From assembly GCA_027483175.1 (NCBI GenBank), contig JAIXVE010000121.1:1-53554 (forward strand): a DNA stretch of 53,554 nt, given 5' to 3'. This DNA is from Verrucomicrobiaceae bacterium (GTDB lineage: Bacteria > Verrucomicrobiota > Verrucomicrobiia > Verrucomicrobiales > V1-33). This document shows, piece after piece, positions 34,852 through 43,992 of this stretch (positions are counted from its first letter, which is position 1; each line of letters starts with the position of its first letter). A program made the translations under genes and the position numbers. The notes beneath the pieces are model-generated. The model made no database searches. It was not told the DNA's origin and saw nothing but the letters and a program-made list of their open reading frames with translations.

Positions 34852-37800
34852 ATGATCACCTCCCGGCCGTTCCTCCGCTGGCTCGCCGCATGGCTCCTCC
34901 CCCTCGCCGCCTCCATCCCCCCGGCCCACGCCGCCCCGGATCCCGCCATTCCCGCGCCCCTCACCCCGTGGATCCCATGGGTCCTCCGCGACGCTCCCAA
35001 CCACAATAGCCCACCCGACGCTAGCGACGCCACCGCCCGCCGCCCCGTCTGGCCCTCCACCCTCGACCTCGACGCCGCCCCCGCCGCCGGTCGCTTCTCC
35101 CTCAACGTCCGCGTCTTCGACGCCGCATGGTTCACCCTCCCAGGCCACGCCGACGCATGGCCCCACGATGTCACCGTCGGCGGCGCTCCCGTCCCCGTCG
35201 TCTCCCGCAACTCCCATCCCGCCATCCACCTCCAGCCCGGCCTCCACTCCGTCGCCGGCACCTTCCGCTGGCCCGAAATCCCCGAAAAACTCGCCCTCCC
35301 ACCCGAAATCGGCATCCTCCGCCTCACCACCGACGGCAAACCCGTCGACGCTCCCGACTGGGAACCCGACGGCACGCTCTGGCTCAAACGCTCCCGCGCC
35401 GCCGCCGCCGACCGCGACCTCCTCTCCCTCAAGGTCTACCGCGTCATCGAAGACGGCATCCCCATGTGGCTGCGCACCGAAATCGAACTCACCGTCTCCG
35501 GCAAAAGCCGCGAGGAAATCCTCGGCTTCGCCCTCCCCGACGGCTGGCTCCCCTCCTCCATCTCCTCCCCACTCCCCTGCGCCCTCGACAACGACGGCAA
35601 ACTCCGCGCCCAGCTCCGTCCAGGCAAATGGCAGATCGCCATCGACGCCTTCCGCACCTCCACCGCCGACTCCTTCGCCTACTCCACCGGCCGCACCCCC
35701 CTAGCCCCCCAGGAACTCATCGCCTTCCAGGCCGATCCCGCCCTCCGCGTCGTCGAACTCCGCAACATCACCGCCATCGACGTCGCCCAGACCACCATGC
35801 CCGATCGCTGGCGCCTTCTCCCCCTCTACCTCTGGGAATCCCAATCCCCCTTCTCCATCGACGAAAAAATGCGCGGCATGGGCGCCCAACGCCCCCCAGG
35901 CCTCAAATTCGAACGCGAACTCTGGCTCGACGAAGACGGCCGCGGCCTCACATGGCGCGACCGGCTCTCCGGCTCCGGTCAGAATACATGGCGCCTCGAC
36001 GCCTCCCCCGGCCAGCAACTCGGCTCCGTCAAAATCGACGGCGAAGGCCAGCTCATCACCCGCCACCCCGTCGCCGGCACCGAAGGCGTCGAAGTCCGCC
36101 GCCGCGACCTCAACCTCACCGCCACCGGCCGCTCCGCCTTCTCCGGTTCCCTCAGCGCCACCGGCTGGCAGGCCAACGCCGAAAGCCTCGACGTCAACCT
36201 CCACCTCCCTCCCGGCTGGCGTCTCATCGCCGCCTTCGGCCCCGAATGGTCCCAGGGCGACTGGCTCACCTCATGGTCCCTCCTTGACGTCTTCATGGTC
36301 CTAATCCTCGGCCTCGCCGTCCATCGCCTCCACAACTGGAAAACCGCCGTCCTCGCCGTCTTCGCCCTCGTCCTCCTCTGGAAGGAACCCAACGCCCCGC
36401 GCTGGTCATGGGGCATCCTCGTCACCGTCGCCGCCCTCCGCCTCGTCGTCCCCAAAGGCCGCGCCGCCTCCTTCCTCTCTACCCTCGCCCTCATCGCCGC
36501 CCTCGCCTTCGCCATCATCACCGTCCCCTTCCTCAGCCGCCAGATCACCGGCATGCTCCACCCTCAGGTCGAATCCATCAACGCCGTCCCCTTCTTCCCT
36601 CCCAGCGCCCCCGTCGAATACACCGTCAGTTTCAGCGCCAACAGCGGAGACGAATCCACAGAATCCGGGCGCGCCCCCCAGCAGCAGTTCGCCGCCAAAT
36701 CCAACATGGCCTACGACAGCAAAGCCAAAATCCAGACCGGCCCAGCCATCCCCAAGTGGGACTGGCGTCGCGTCTCCTTCGGCTGGCGCGGCCCGGTCAC
36801 CCCCACCCAAGAGGTCCGTCTTCTTCTCCTCCCCGTCCTCCCCCAGCGCATCCTCCCGCTCGTCCGAATCCTCCTCCTCCTCGCCCTCGCATGGTGCCTC
36901 CTCCGCCCGCGCCGTTCCTCTACCCCTACCCCTCCGGATTCCCTCTCCTCTCCCCCCACCGCCGCCACCATCGCCCTCCTCTCCTGTCTCTTCCTCCTCG
37001 CCCCCTCCCTCTCCCGCGCTCAGCTCGCCCCACCCGACGCTCCTGCTCCCCCAGCTCCCGCCCCCTCTCTCCTCGACGACCTCCGCAAGCAACTCCTCAA
37101 AGCACCCGACGCCTTCCCCGGCGCAGCCGAAATCCCCCTCGTCAAACTCAAACTCGAGGACCGCGCCCTCACCATCGAGGCCACCATCCACACCGCCGCC
37201 GACTGCGCCGTCCCTCTCCCCGGCCAATTGCCCGCGTGGTCTCCCGTCTCCGTCTCCGTCAACGGTGAACCAGCCGCCGCCCTCGCCCGACGCGACGGCT
37301 TCCTCTGGATCGCCCTCCCCGCTGGCGTCCACCAACTCGTCCTCCGCGGGCTCCTCCCCCCCGGCACCGAATGGCAATGGACGTTCCTCCTCAAACCCCG
37401 TCTCGCAGAAATCGACGCCCCAGGCTGGAACATCACCGGCCTCAAACCCGGCGGCATCCCCGAAGCCCAGGTCTTCTTCACCCGACAACAGGCCGCCGCA
37501 GGCACCGAAGCCGCCTACGACCGCCGCGACTTCAACGCCGTCGCCGCCGTCGAACGCCACCTCGAACTCGGCCTCGTCTGGCAGGCCCGCACCCGCGTCC
37601 TCAGGCTCTCCGGCGAAGGCAAAGCCGTCGCCTTCCAACTTCCCCTCCTCCCCGGCGAACGGGTCCTCACCCAGGGCATCACCCCGATCAACGGCCGCAT
37701 CGAAATCCGCCTCGGAGCCGCCGACAAGGAATTCACATGGGAAAGCGAACTCCCCGTCCAACCCTCCCTGACCCTCTCCGCAGAAAAAGGCGGGCTCTGG

Positions 37801-38928
37801 GTCGAACGCTGGTTCCTCGAAACCTCCCCCGTCTGGAACGTCACCATGGACGGTCTCGCCCCAGTCTTCTCCTCCAACTCCCCGGACCTCATCCCCTCAT
37901 GGAACCCATGGCCCGGCGAATCCGTCAACCTCGCCATCTCCCGCCCGGAACCCGTCACCGGCGAAACCACCACCGTCCACAGCGTCCTCCACACAACCAC
38001 CGTCGGCTCGCAGCGCCGTACCTCCTCCCTCATGCTCATCGTCGAAGCCAGCGTCGGCCGCGACTTTCCCATCACCCTGGAACCCGGAGCTGACGTCACT
38101 TCCCTCTTCCTCCCCAATCAGCTCATCGACATCCCCGTCCGCCGCGACGGCGACACCGTCATCATCCCCGTAAGCCCCGGCGACCAAGTCATCCGCCTCG
38201 AATGGCACTCCTCCGCTCCCCTGCAATCCTCCGTCCCCGCAGGCCGCGTCGCCCTCCCCGTCGAAAGCTCCAACATCACCCAGCGCATCGTCCTCCCCGA
38301 AGACCGCTGGATCCTCTGGGTCCACGGCCCGCTCATCGGCCCCGCCGTCCGCTTCTGGGCCGTCCTCGTCGCCGCCATCGTCTTCGGCTCCGTCCTCGGC
38401 GGGCTCCCCTTCTCCCCCTTCTCCCGCCGCCAATGGATCCTCCTCCTCACCGGCCTCACCCAGGTCCCCCTCATCGCCGGCGGCGGTCTCATCGCATGGT
38501 TCTTCTGGCTCGCATGGCGCGGATCCCCCTCCGGCCTCCGCCCCGGCCGCCCCGGCTTCAATTTCTCCCAATCCCTCCTCGCCCTCGGCGTCATCCCAGT
38601 CATCGCCGTCATCGCCATGGTCCTCTACACCGGCCTCCTCGGCAGCCCCTCCATGTTCCTCCTCGGCAAAGGCTCCTACGGCACCACGCTCCATTGGTTC
38701 CAAGCCCGCGGCGGCCTCGAACTCCCTCGCCCCGCCGTCATCTCCGTCTCCATCTGGGTCTACCGCGGCCTCATGCTCGCATGGTCCCTCTGGCTCGCCC
38801 TCACTCTCCTTCGCATGGCCCGCTGGGCATGGTCCCAATTCTCCGCCGGCGGTCTCTGGCACCACCACACGCCCACCCCAGCGCCCTCTCCCTCCACCTC
38901 CACCAATCCGCCCCCGCCCCTCCCCTGA
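34852..38928 (+). CDS. Giant multi-pass membrane protein with internally duplicated beta modules
   Basis: A 1358-residue protein I do not recognise. It has a signal peptide (1-27), an extracytoplasmic beta-rich module (about 80-470), a membrane cluster (474-567), a short outside loop, more hydrophobic helices (667-690 and 706-723), a second beta-rich module (about 750-1150) and a C-terminal membrane bundle (1164-1327) with a Pro/Thr tail. The two modules share a pattern: AWPHDVTVGGAPVPVV and later AWSPVSVSVNGEPAAALA; HLQPGLHSVAGTFRWP and later ALPAGVHQLVLRGLLP; MWLRTEIELTVSG and later VWQARTRVLRLSG. This suggests duplication of an ancestral unit of sheet plus helices. Codon use is strongly C-ending. 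A surface sensor or polymer-binding role is only a guess. Confidence 0.85.
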   Translation: MITSRPFLRWLAAWLLPLAASIPPAHAAPDPAIPAPLTPWIPWVLRDAPNHNSPPDASDATARRPVWPSTLDLDAAPAAGRFSLNVRVFDAAWFTLPGHADAWPHDVTVGGAPVPVVSRNSHPAIHLQPGLHSVAGTFRWPEIPEKLALPPEIGILRLTTDGKPVDAPDWEPDGTLWLKRSRAAAADRDLLSLKVYRVIEDGIPMWLRTEIELTVSGKSREEILGFALPDGWLPSSISSPLPCALDNDGKLRAQLRPGKWQIAIDAFRTSTADSFAYSTGRTPLAPQELIAFQADPALRVVELRNITAIDVAQTTMPDRWRLLPLYLWESQSPFSIDEKMRGMGAQRPPGLKFERELWLDEDGRGLTWRDRLSGSGQNTWRLDASPGQQLGSVKIDGEGQLITRHPVAGTEGVEVRRRDLNLTATGRSAFSGSLSATGWQANAESLDVNLHLPPGWRLIAAFGPEWSQGDWLTSWSLLDVFMVLILGLAVHRLHNWKTAVLAVFALVLLWKEPNAPRWSWGILVTVAALRLVVPKGRAASFLSTLALIAALAFAIITVPFLSRQITGMLHPQVESINAVPFFPPSAPVEYTVSFSANSGDESTESGRAPQQQFAAKSNMAYDSKAKIQTGPAIPKWDWRRVSFGWRGPVTPTQEVRLLLLPVLPQRILPLVRILLLLALAWCLLRPRRSSTPTPPDSLSSPPTAATIALLSCLFLLAPSLSRAQLAPPDAPAPPAPAPSLLDDLRKQLLKAPDAFPGAAEIPLVKLKLEDRALTIEATIHTAADCAVPLPGQLPAWSPVSVSVNGEPAAALARRDGFLWIALPAGVHQLVLRGLLPPGTEWQWTFLLKPRLAEIDAPGWNITGLKPGGIPEAQVFFTRQQAAAGTEAAYDRRDFNAVAAVERHLELGLVWQARTRVLRLSGEGKAVAFQLPLLPGERVLTQGITPINGRIEIRLGAADKEFTWESELPVQPSLTLSAEKGGLWVERWFLETSPVWNVTMDGLAPVFSSNSPDLIPSWNPWPGESVNLAISRPEPVTGETTTVHSVLHTTTVGSQRRTSSLMLIVEASVGRDFPITLEPGADVTSLFLPNQLIDIPVRRDGDTVIIPVSPGDQVIRLEWHSSAPLQSSVPAGRVALPVESSNITQRIVLPEDRWILWVHGPLIGPAVRFWAVLVAAIVFGSVLGGLPFSPFSRRQWILLLTGLTQVPLIAGGGLIAWFFWLAWRGSPSGLRPGRPGFNFSQSLLALGVIPVIAVIAMVLYTGLLGSPSMFLLGKGSYGTTLHWFQARGGLELPRPAVISVSIWVYRGLMLAWSLWLALTLLRMARWAWSQFSAGGLWHHHTPTPAPSPSTSTNPPPPLP

Positions 38929-38990
38929 CCCCGCCCGGCTTTTCCCACCCCCAGGCCTTGCAGCCGCCCACCCGCCACGTATCAACCACC

Positions 38991-40190
38991 ATGCCGGTCG
39001 TGGCTTGTTACTGTCAGGATTTTCTCAAAGCGGACATGCAGCATGTCCATCGCCAGATCGTGTCCCTCAACCTCTGGCAACCCGCCGTCATCACCCAGAA
39101 ACGCACCGAAGAAGCCCGCTTCCCTTTCAACCCCAAACGCCTCACCGTCCTCCCGCCCCTCCCTCACAAAAACCTCCGCCGCTGGTGGTGGAAACACGTC
39201 CGTCGCGAACCGCTCGCCATCCCCCCAGCCCGCGTCCGTCTCCTCCTCGACGCCGTCTTCCGCACCGAAGCCTCCGTCGTCCACATCTTCTTCGGCCACA
39301 TCGCCGTCCTCCTCCGCCCTTTCCTCCGCGCCTGCCCGCGCCCCGTCGTCGTCTCCTTCCACGGCGCTGACGCCGGCGTCGACATGCAGAACGCCGCACA
39401 CCAGCGCGCCCTCGCCTCGGTCTTCGACCGCGCCTCCCTCGTCTTCGCTCGCTCTCAGGCCCTCCTCGACAACCTCCAAGCCGCCGGCTGCCCCCCTGAC
39501 AAACTCCGCCTACAGCGCACCGGCATCCCTCTCGACGACTGGCCTTTCTCCCCCCGCCCCATCCCCGCCGACGGCGCATGGCACTTCCTCCAAACCTGCC
39601 GCCTCGTCCCCAAAAAAGGCCTCCTCACTTCCCTCCGCGCCTTCGCCGCCCTCGCCCCACAACTCCCCGCCGCCCGACTCACCCTCGCCGGCGATGGCCC
39701 CATGCGCGCCGAGCTCGCCCGCGAAGCCGCCTCCCTCGGCATCGCCGACCGCGTCTCCTTCCCAGGCTTCCTCGACGGCCCCGATCTCCGCCGCCTCACC
39801 GAATCCGCTCACATCTTCCTCCACCCTAGCGAAACCCCCGCCGACGGCAACCGCGAGGGCGTCCCTAACTCCATGCTCGAAGCCATGGCCAGCGGCCTCC
39901 CCGTCCTCGCCACCCATCACGGCGGCATCCCCGAAGCCGTCGAACATTCCCTCAGCGGCTTCCTCGCCCCGGAACGCGACCACCTCGCCCTCGCCGAAGC
40001 CGCCCTCCTCCTCACCAGCAACCCCGCAGCCTATCAACAAATGGCCGCCACCGCCCGTCTCCACGCCGAACAGAAATTCGAACGCTCTCGCCAGACCGCC
40101 ATCCTCGAAAACCTCTACTCCGAAGCCGCCACCCGCGGCGTCCCGCCGCGCCGCACCTTTTCCCGCGCTCGCATTCCCGCAGCTTCGTGA
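38991..40190 (+). CDS. Glycosyltransferase, GT4 family
   Basis: A GT-B glycosyltransferase of 399 residues. The ATG at 38991 (MPVVACYCQDFLKADMQHVH) is preferred; the frame is open far upstream (to 38202), but that part overlaps the preceding gene antiphase and is low complexity. Motifs are VVVSFHGADAGVDM in the N-domain, then FLQTCRLVPKKGLLTSLRAF, ARLTLAGDGPMRAELARE, VSFPGFLDGPDLRRLTESAH and the donor-site segment EGVPNSMLEAMASGLPVLAT, HHGGIPEAV. All key features of the GT4 family are present. It is co-directional with the unknown genes around it, 62 bases after one and 26 before the next, which suggests that the operon modifies a glycan or glycolipid. Confidence 0.9.
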   Translation: MPVVACYCQDFLKADMQHVHRQIVSLNLWQPAVITQKRTEEARFPFNPKRLTVLPPLPHKNLRRWWWKHVRREPLAIPPARVRLLLDAVFRTEASVVHIFFGHIAVLLRPFLRACPRPVVVSFHGADAGVDMQNAAHQRALASVFDRASLVFARSQALLDNLQAAGCPPDKLRLQRTGIPLDDWPFSPRPIPADGAWHFLQTCRLVPKKGLLTSLRAFAALAPQLPAARLTLAGDGPMRAELAREAASLGIADRVSFPGFLDGPDLRRLTESAHIFLHPSETPADGNREGVPNSMLEAMASGLPVLATHHGGIPEAVEHSLSGFLAPERDHLALAEAALLLTSNPAAYQQMAATARLHAEQKFERSRQTAILENLYSEAATRGVPPRRTFSRARIPAAS

Positions 40191-40216
40191 TTACCCTCTC
40201 CCTCCCGCCCGCCCCC

Positions 40217-40993
40217 ATGAACCGCCTGCTCTTCCTCCTGCCAGTGCTCGCCCTCGCCGCCTCACCGGCCTCCGCACCCGCCGAAGACAAGCGCATCGAC
40301 GCCTTCAGCCGCATCCACTACCACCGCGACGGCACCCGCACCGAATCCCTCAAAGACGGCACCGGCACCCGCATCAAGGAAAAAACCTACTCCGAAAACA
40401 GCATCCTCTCCTTCGTCCGCGAATTCGAAACCGACACCAAAGGCCGCCTCCGCAACGGCGTCATCTACGACGGCCGCAAAAACGTCCTCGGCTCCATGGT
40501 CTACGGCTACGACGCCACCACCGACCAGATCGTCGAAGAACGGCTCTTCAACGCCAAAGGCCAGATCATCCGCCGTCTCTTCTACCCAGGCGCTCTCAAA
40601 GACCCACGCTTCGCCAAGCGCTTCGTCGCCTTCAACTACGACCCCGATAACCCCGACGCCAAACCCGTCGCCGATACCAAAAACGTCAAACCCGTCCGTC
40701 CCGTCGAACAGGCCCAGGACGAATTCGACCCCGGCACCCCCATGGGCAAAGGAGCCGCCCCTTCCCTCCACGCCGCCACCTCCAAACCGGAAACCAAACC
40801 CGCCCAGCCAAAACCTTCCGGCCGCTCGTTCCTCCCCCAGCGCAAACCCACCGGCACCCCCACACCCGCCGCTCCGCCCACCCCCGCGCCCGCTCCCAAA
40901 CCTACCCCCAAACCCGAGGCCAAACCCGCCCCCAAACCCGTCCCGGCCGACCCTCTCCCGCTCCCTCCAGTCCCCGCCAAACCCCGGACCTGA
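40217..40993 (+). CDS. Exported protein with short YD/MORN-like repeats and Pro/Lys-rich tail
   Basis: A 258-residue protein from the ATG at 40217 (MNRLLFLLPVLALAASPASA, a normal signal peptide). A GTG at 40187 overlaps the previous stop and could start a 10-residue longer form. The mature part has repeated strand-turn units of the MORN or YD type (IHYHRDGTRTESLKDGTGTR, GRLRNGVIYDGRKNVLGSMV, VEERLFNAKGQIIRRLFYPG). The last 90 residues are a low-complexity tail of Pro, Lys and Ala. I do not recognise a function. It follows the GT4 gene by 26 bases and precedes the next gene by 20, consistent with one transcript. Confidence 0.72.
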   Translation: MNRLLFLLPVLALAASPASAPAEDKRIDAFSRIHYHRDGTRTESLKDGTGTRIKEKTYSENSILSFVREFETDTKGRLRNGVIYDGRKNVLGSMVYGYDATTDQIVEERLFNAKGQIIRRLFYPGALKDPRFAKRFVAFNYDPDNPDAKPVADTKNVKPVRPVEQAQDEFDPGTPMGKGAAPSLHAATSKPETKPAQPKPSGRSFLPQRKPTGTPTPAAPPTPAPAPKPTPKPEAKPAPKPVPADPLPLPPVPAKPRT

Positions 40994-41013
40994 TTCTCCC
41001 CCTTCCTTTTAGC

Positions 41014-42441
41014 ATGCATCCAGGCGCTCTCCTGTCCTCTCTCGTCTCCCTCGCCGCCGTCACAGGCATCTGGTGCTGGTCACGCTACGAAATCTCCACA
41101 CTCCGCCGCAACCCCTCAGCTTCCCAAGCCTCCGCCGACGGCACCTCCTCCGCCGTAACCGTCGAAGCCCACGCCCTCATCCAACGCCAGGCCGCAGGCC
41201 TCGAAGCCAAGGTCGCTGACCTCGACCGCGAAAATCGCGAACTCCGCGAAAAACTCGCCGCCGCCCTCGAAGCCGCTAAACCACCGCCAGACCCAGCCAC
41301 CGTCGCCTCCCGCATCGCCTCGATGCGCGAACTCGCCTTCTCCAAATCCCCTGAATGGGTCCCCGCCTCCCCAGACGATATCCTCAAACGCATCACCGAT
41401 CACCGCCGCGCCGCCATCCCCGAAAAAGCCGCCACCGACCGCGTCCGCGCATGGCGCGCCATGGGCTTCGTCCCCGATTCCTTCGACTTCCGCGAAGCCT
41501 CCGCCAGTCTCGCTGCCATGAAACCCTTCGGCTTCTACGACGCCGAAACCGGCAAATTCTACCACCAGAAAGACGCCTCCCTCCTCCGCGCCGACAGCCG
41601 CGAACAATTCGCCGGAGCCCTCCTCCCCGTCCTCATCTCCCAGAACTTCCCAGCCATCAGCAAATCATGGGACGTCACCGACAATGACGACGCCGCTCGC
41701 GCCGCCCTCGCCCTCATCAACGGCGACGCCAACTTCACCCGCGTCCGCTTCAGCATCTCCGACCAGCTCAACTCTAACTTCGACAAGGGCCAGGCGCCCC
41801 CTCCTCCCCCACCCACCTACAACGCCCCGCAATTCATGGGCGAATCATGGAAGTGGACCGAGGACCAGGGCAATCTCTTCGTCCAGTCCCTCCACGCCTC
41901 CGGCGGCCTCGCCGCCGTCAACGCCGCCTACTCCCGACTCCCCCGCAGCACCGCAGAAATCCTCCACCCGGACTCGCTCTACATGGCGAATCCTCCCTTC
42001 CAACCAGCCGACGTCCCCCTCGACTCCGCCCCCGTCGAAGGCAAAGCCCCCTTCTTCTCTAACGTCGCCGGCGAACTCGCCTCCTACTTCCTCCTCAGAC
42101 CATGGGCCGATGTCGACTTCTCCACCACCGCCTCCGAAGGCTGGCGCGGCGATCGCTATCAGGTCTACCCCGGCGACTCCGCCGGCGATCACGTCCTCTG
42201 GCGCTCCGTCTGGGCCTCCGATAACGACGCCACCGAATTCTTCGCCGCCCTCCGCCGCATCCTCATGCAGCGCTACAGCATCCCATGGCAGCAGGAATTC
42301 GACGTCTCCCCGGACCAGTTCTCCCTATCAGAACCCCACCGCGCCATCCGCCTCTCCCGCCACGGAGCCACCGTCACCCTCATCGACGCCACCTCCCCTC
42401 GCTTCGCCGACGCCCTCGCCGCAAAGTTCCCCACCCACTGA
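41014..42441 (+). CDS. Anchored protein with coiled coil, unknown function
   Basis: A 475-residue protein. One N-terminal hydrophobic segment (LLSSLVSLAAVTGIWCW, 6-22) is followed by a coiled coil at about 50-92 (AAGLEAKVADLDRENRELRE, KLAAALEAAK). The remaining 380 residues have no family motif I recognise; they include aromatic-rich stretches (GFYDAETGKFYHQKD, YNAPQFMGESWKWTEDQGN), a Pro run, and GDRYQVYPGDSAGDHVLWRS. It is last in the six-gene + strand series, and its stop lies 15 bases from the convergent lspA stop. No terminator is visible between them. Confidence 0.72.
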   Translation: MHPGALLSSLVSLAAVTGIWCWSRYEISTLRRNPSASQASADGTSSAVTVEAHALIQRQAAGLEAKVADLDRENRELREKLAAALEAAKPPPDPATVASRIASMRELAFSKSPEWVPASPDDILKRITDHRRAAIPEKAATDRVRAWRAMGFVPDSFDFREASASLAAMKPFGFYDAETGKFYHQKDASLLRADSREQFAGALLPVLISQNFPAISKSWDVTDNDDAARAALALINGDANFTRVRFSISDQLNSNFDKGQAPPPPPPTYNAPQFMGESWKWTEDQGNLFVQSLHASGGLAAVNAAYSRLPRSTAEILHPDSLYMANPPFQPADVPLDSAPVEGKAPFFSNVAGELASYFLLRPWADVDFSTTASEGWRGDRYQVYPGDSAGDHVLWRSVWASDNDATEFFAALRRILMQRYSIPWQQEFDVSPDQFSLSEPHRAIRLSRHGATVTLIDATSPRFADALAAKFPTH

Positions 42442-42456
42442 CGCGCCGCGCCTAAC

Positions 42457-42951
42457 TCACTTCGCAGCCGCAGCCGCCGGATCCTTCTGGAACGCCGACA
42501 GAAACAGCATCCCCGCTGCCACACAGATCGCACTGTCCGCCACATTGAACGCCGGCCAGTGATTCCCCTGAATGTGCACGTCGAGAAAATCGACCACATA
42601 CCCCCTCATGAACCGGTCTAGCAAATTTCCGAAGATCCCCGACAGCAGCAGCGCCACCGCCACCTGACTCAGTTTCGTCGGAAACGCATTCGTCCGCCAC
42701 AACCACCCGATCAACCCCAGCGCCGCAATCGCCACCCCGCCGAAAATCCAGTTCGATTGCGCCTTCCCGTTCGCCATCCCGAACGCAATCCCCGTGTTGT
42801 GCACCCGCACCAGATTGAAATACCCCTCCACCACCACAATCCCATCGTGCCCCTCCTCACTCGGCGCCGCAAACCGCCGCACACACCACTCCTTGCTAGC
42901 ATAATCCGCCAGAAACAGCGGCAGGGTCAGAAACAGTAGGTAGCGTCGCAT
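42457..42951 (-). CDS. lspA: Lipoprotein signal peptidase (signal peptidase II)
   Basis: LspA cleaves signal peptides of prolipoproteins in the inner membrane. The 164-residue protein has four membrane helices, FNLVRVHNTGIAFGM (45-59), GNLLDRFMRGYVVDFLDVH (108-126) with catalytic Asp121, and WPAFNVADSAIC (132-143) with catalytic Asp139. An Ala-rich tail closes the protein. The start MRRYLLFLTLPLFLADYASK is typical. It lies 35 bases downstream of pyrE on the same strand, so the two may share a transcript. Confidence 0.96.
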   Translation of the reverse strand: MRRYLLFLTLPLFLADYASKEWCVRRFAAPSEEGHDGIVVVEGYFNLVRVHNTGIAFGMANGKAQSNWIFGGVAIAALGLIGWLWRTNAFPTKLSQVAVALLLSGIFGNLLDRFMRGYVVDFLDVHIQGNHWPAFNVADSAICVAAGMLFLSAFQKDPAAAAAK

Positions 42952-42986
42952 GGAATTTCAGTCAGTCTCGGAATCGCACGCTCCCC

Positions 42987-43556
42987 TCACGCCCCCGCCC
43001 CGTCAATCTCCGCACGCGTGAAGACCGCACACACCGGCACCCCCGCCGCCTCAATCGCCTCCCGCCCACCCTCCCCGCGGTCCACCAGCACAATCACAAA
43101 CGCCACCACCCCACCCTCCGCACGCACCTTCTCAATCGCCTCCAGCGTCGATCCCCCCGTCGTCACCGTGTCGTCCACAATCACCACACAATCCCCAGCC
43201 TTGAAATTCCCCTCAATCAACCGCCCCCGCCCGTGCGCCTTCGCCTGCTTCCGGATCGAAAACACCTGAAGATCCGCCCCCGCCCGCGCCGCTCCCATCC
43301 CAATCGCCAGCGCCACAGGATCCGCTCCCATCGTCAACCCACCAATCGCCACCGGCTCCACCCCAAGCTTCCCCGACTCCGCCACCACCATCTCCCATCC
43401 AACCTCACCCAGCGCCAGCGCACCCCGCGGATCCAACGTCGTCAGCCGCGCATCACAGTAAAAATCACTCCGCTTCCCCGACGCCAGCGTGAAATCCCCG
43501 TACATCACAGACTTGCGGCGGAGAATCTCTAGTAACTGCGTGCGGGCGGATGTCAT
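42987..43556 (-). CDS. pyrE: Orotate phosphoribosyltransferase
   Basis: PyrE joins orotate to PRPP in pyrimidine synthesis. The ATG at 43556 gives MTSARTQLLEILRRKSVMYG and 189 residues, a normal size; the upstream in-frame extension to 43691 is Gly-rich and overlaps a repeat, so it is rejected. Motifs are FTLASGKRSDFYCDARL, FSIRKQAKAHGRG (the catalytic loop, usually RKexK-hG) and the PRPP-binding VVIVDDTVTTGGSTLEAI. The pyrF gene is 6 kb away, so the pathway is dispersed. Confidence 0.93.
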   Translation of the reverse strand: MTSARTQLLEILRRKSVMYGDFTLASGKRSDFYCDARLTTLDPRGALALGEVGWEMVVAESGKLGVEPVAIGGLTMGADPVALAIGMGAARAGADLQVFSIRKQAKAHGRGRLIEGNFKAGDCVVIVDDTVTTGGSTLEAIEKVRAEGGVVAFVIVLVDRGEGGREAIEAAGVPVCAVFTRAEIDGAGA

Positions 43557-43614
43557 GACCCGCCGCGCATACCCCCCCACCGCCACCTCCGCCACCGCAA
43601 TTTCACTCCCCCCC

Positions 43615-43630
43615 GAAGAGGTCTGTCTTC
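43615..43630. repeat. REP-like hairpin motif, copy 1
   Basis: GAAGAGGTCTGTCTTC: a perfect 5-bp stem GAAGA/TCTTC with loop GGTCTG. It is followed about 40 bases later by CCCAACCCATTCCCC, which also follows copy 2. One of a family clustered around the RAYT gene. Confidence 0.75.
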
Positions 43631-43777
43631 TTGCCCTCACCCCACCACCCCACAATCCACCCAACCCATTCCCCTTCCAGAGTCCCCCCACCCCTAAACG
43701 CCCCCTCTGTCACCTCACGGAAATCAATCGATCCACACTCAACGTCCCGAATTAACGTCCCGCAACGTCCCCGTCCC

Positions 43778-43793
43778 GAAGAGGTCCGTCTTC
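43778..43793. repeat. REP-like hairpin motif, copy 2
   Basis: GAAGAGGTCCGTCTTC, differing from copy 1 only in the loop, with the stem intact. The flanks of copies 1 and 2 are similar (preceded by CCC and followed by a C-rich stretch with CCAACCCATTCCCC), so the duplicated unit is about 60 bp. Confidence 0.75.
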
Positions 43794-43884
43794 TCGTCCC
43801 CCCACATCACCCCGCAACCAACCCAACCCATTCCCCACGCTTCCTCTCTCTTGTGCACCCCGCTCGCTACCCGTGAATATTAAC

Positions 43885-43913
43885 TTGCAGTTCAATGACT
43901 TACCCTCAATAAT
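43885..43913 (+). promoter_or_regulatory. Possible promoter of the CHRD/PEP-CTERM gene
   Basis: TTGCAG (43885-43890) and AATAAT (43908-43913) are separated by 17 bases in a locally AT-rich stretch, about 80 bases upstream of the ATG at 43993. The match is moderate. Confidence 0.35.
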
Positions 43914-43992
43914 TCCCTGTCAATTGGGCTCCAGAAGCATACTTGGAGGCTGCTGTCCTGTCATTGGCTTAACTCAAACCACCATCCATCCA

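Noticed and set aside
36406..37761. 451-codon minus-strand frame inside the giant membrane protein
   Set aside because: Low-complexity Gly/Glu composition, antisense to a well-supported gene, no family features.
38202..38990. 263-codon N-terminal extension of the GT4 gene at 38991
   Set aside because: It overlaps the end of the giant membrane protein in another frame and consists of Arg/Pro repeats; the normal GT4 N-terminus starts at 38991.
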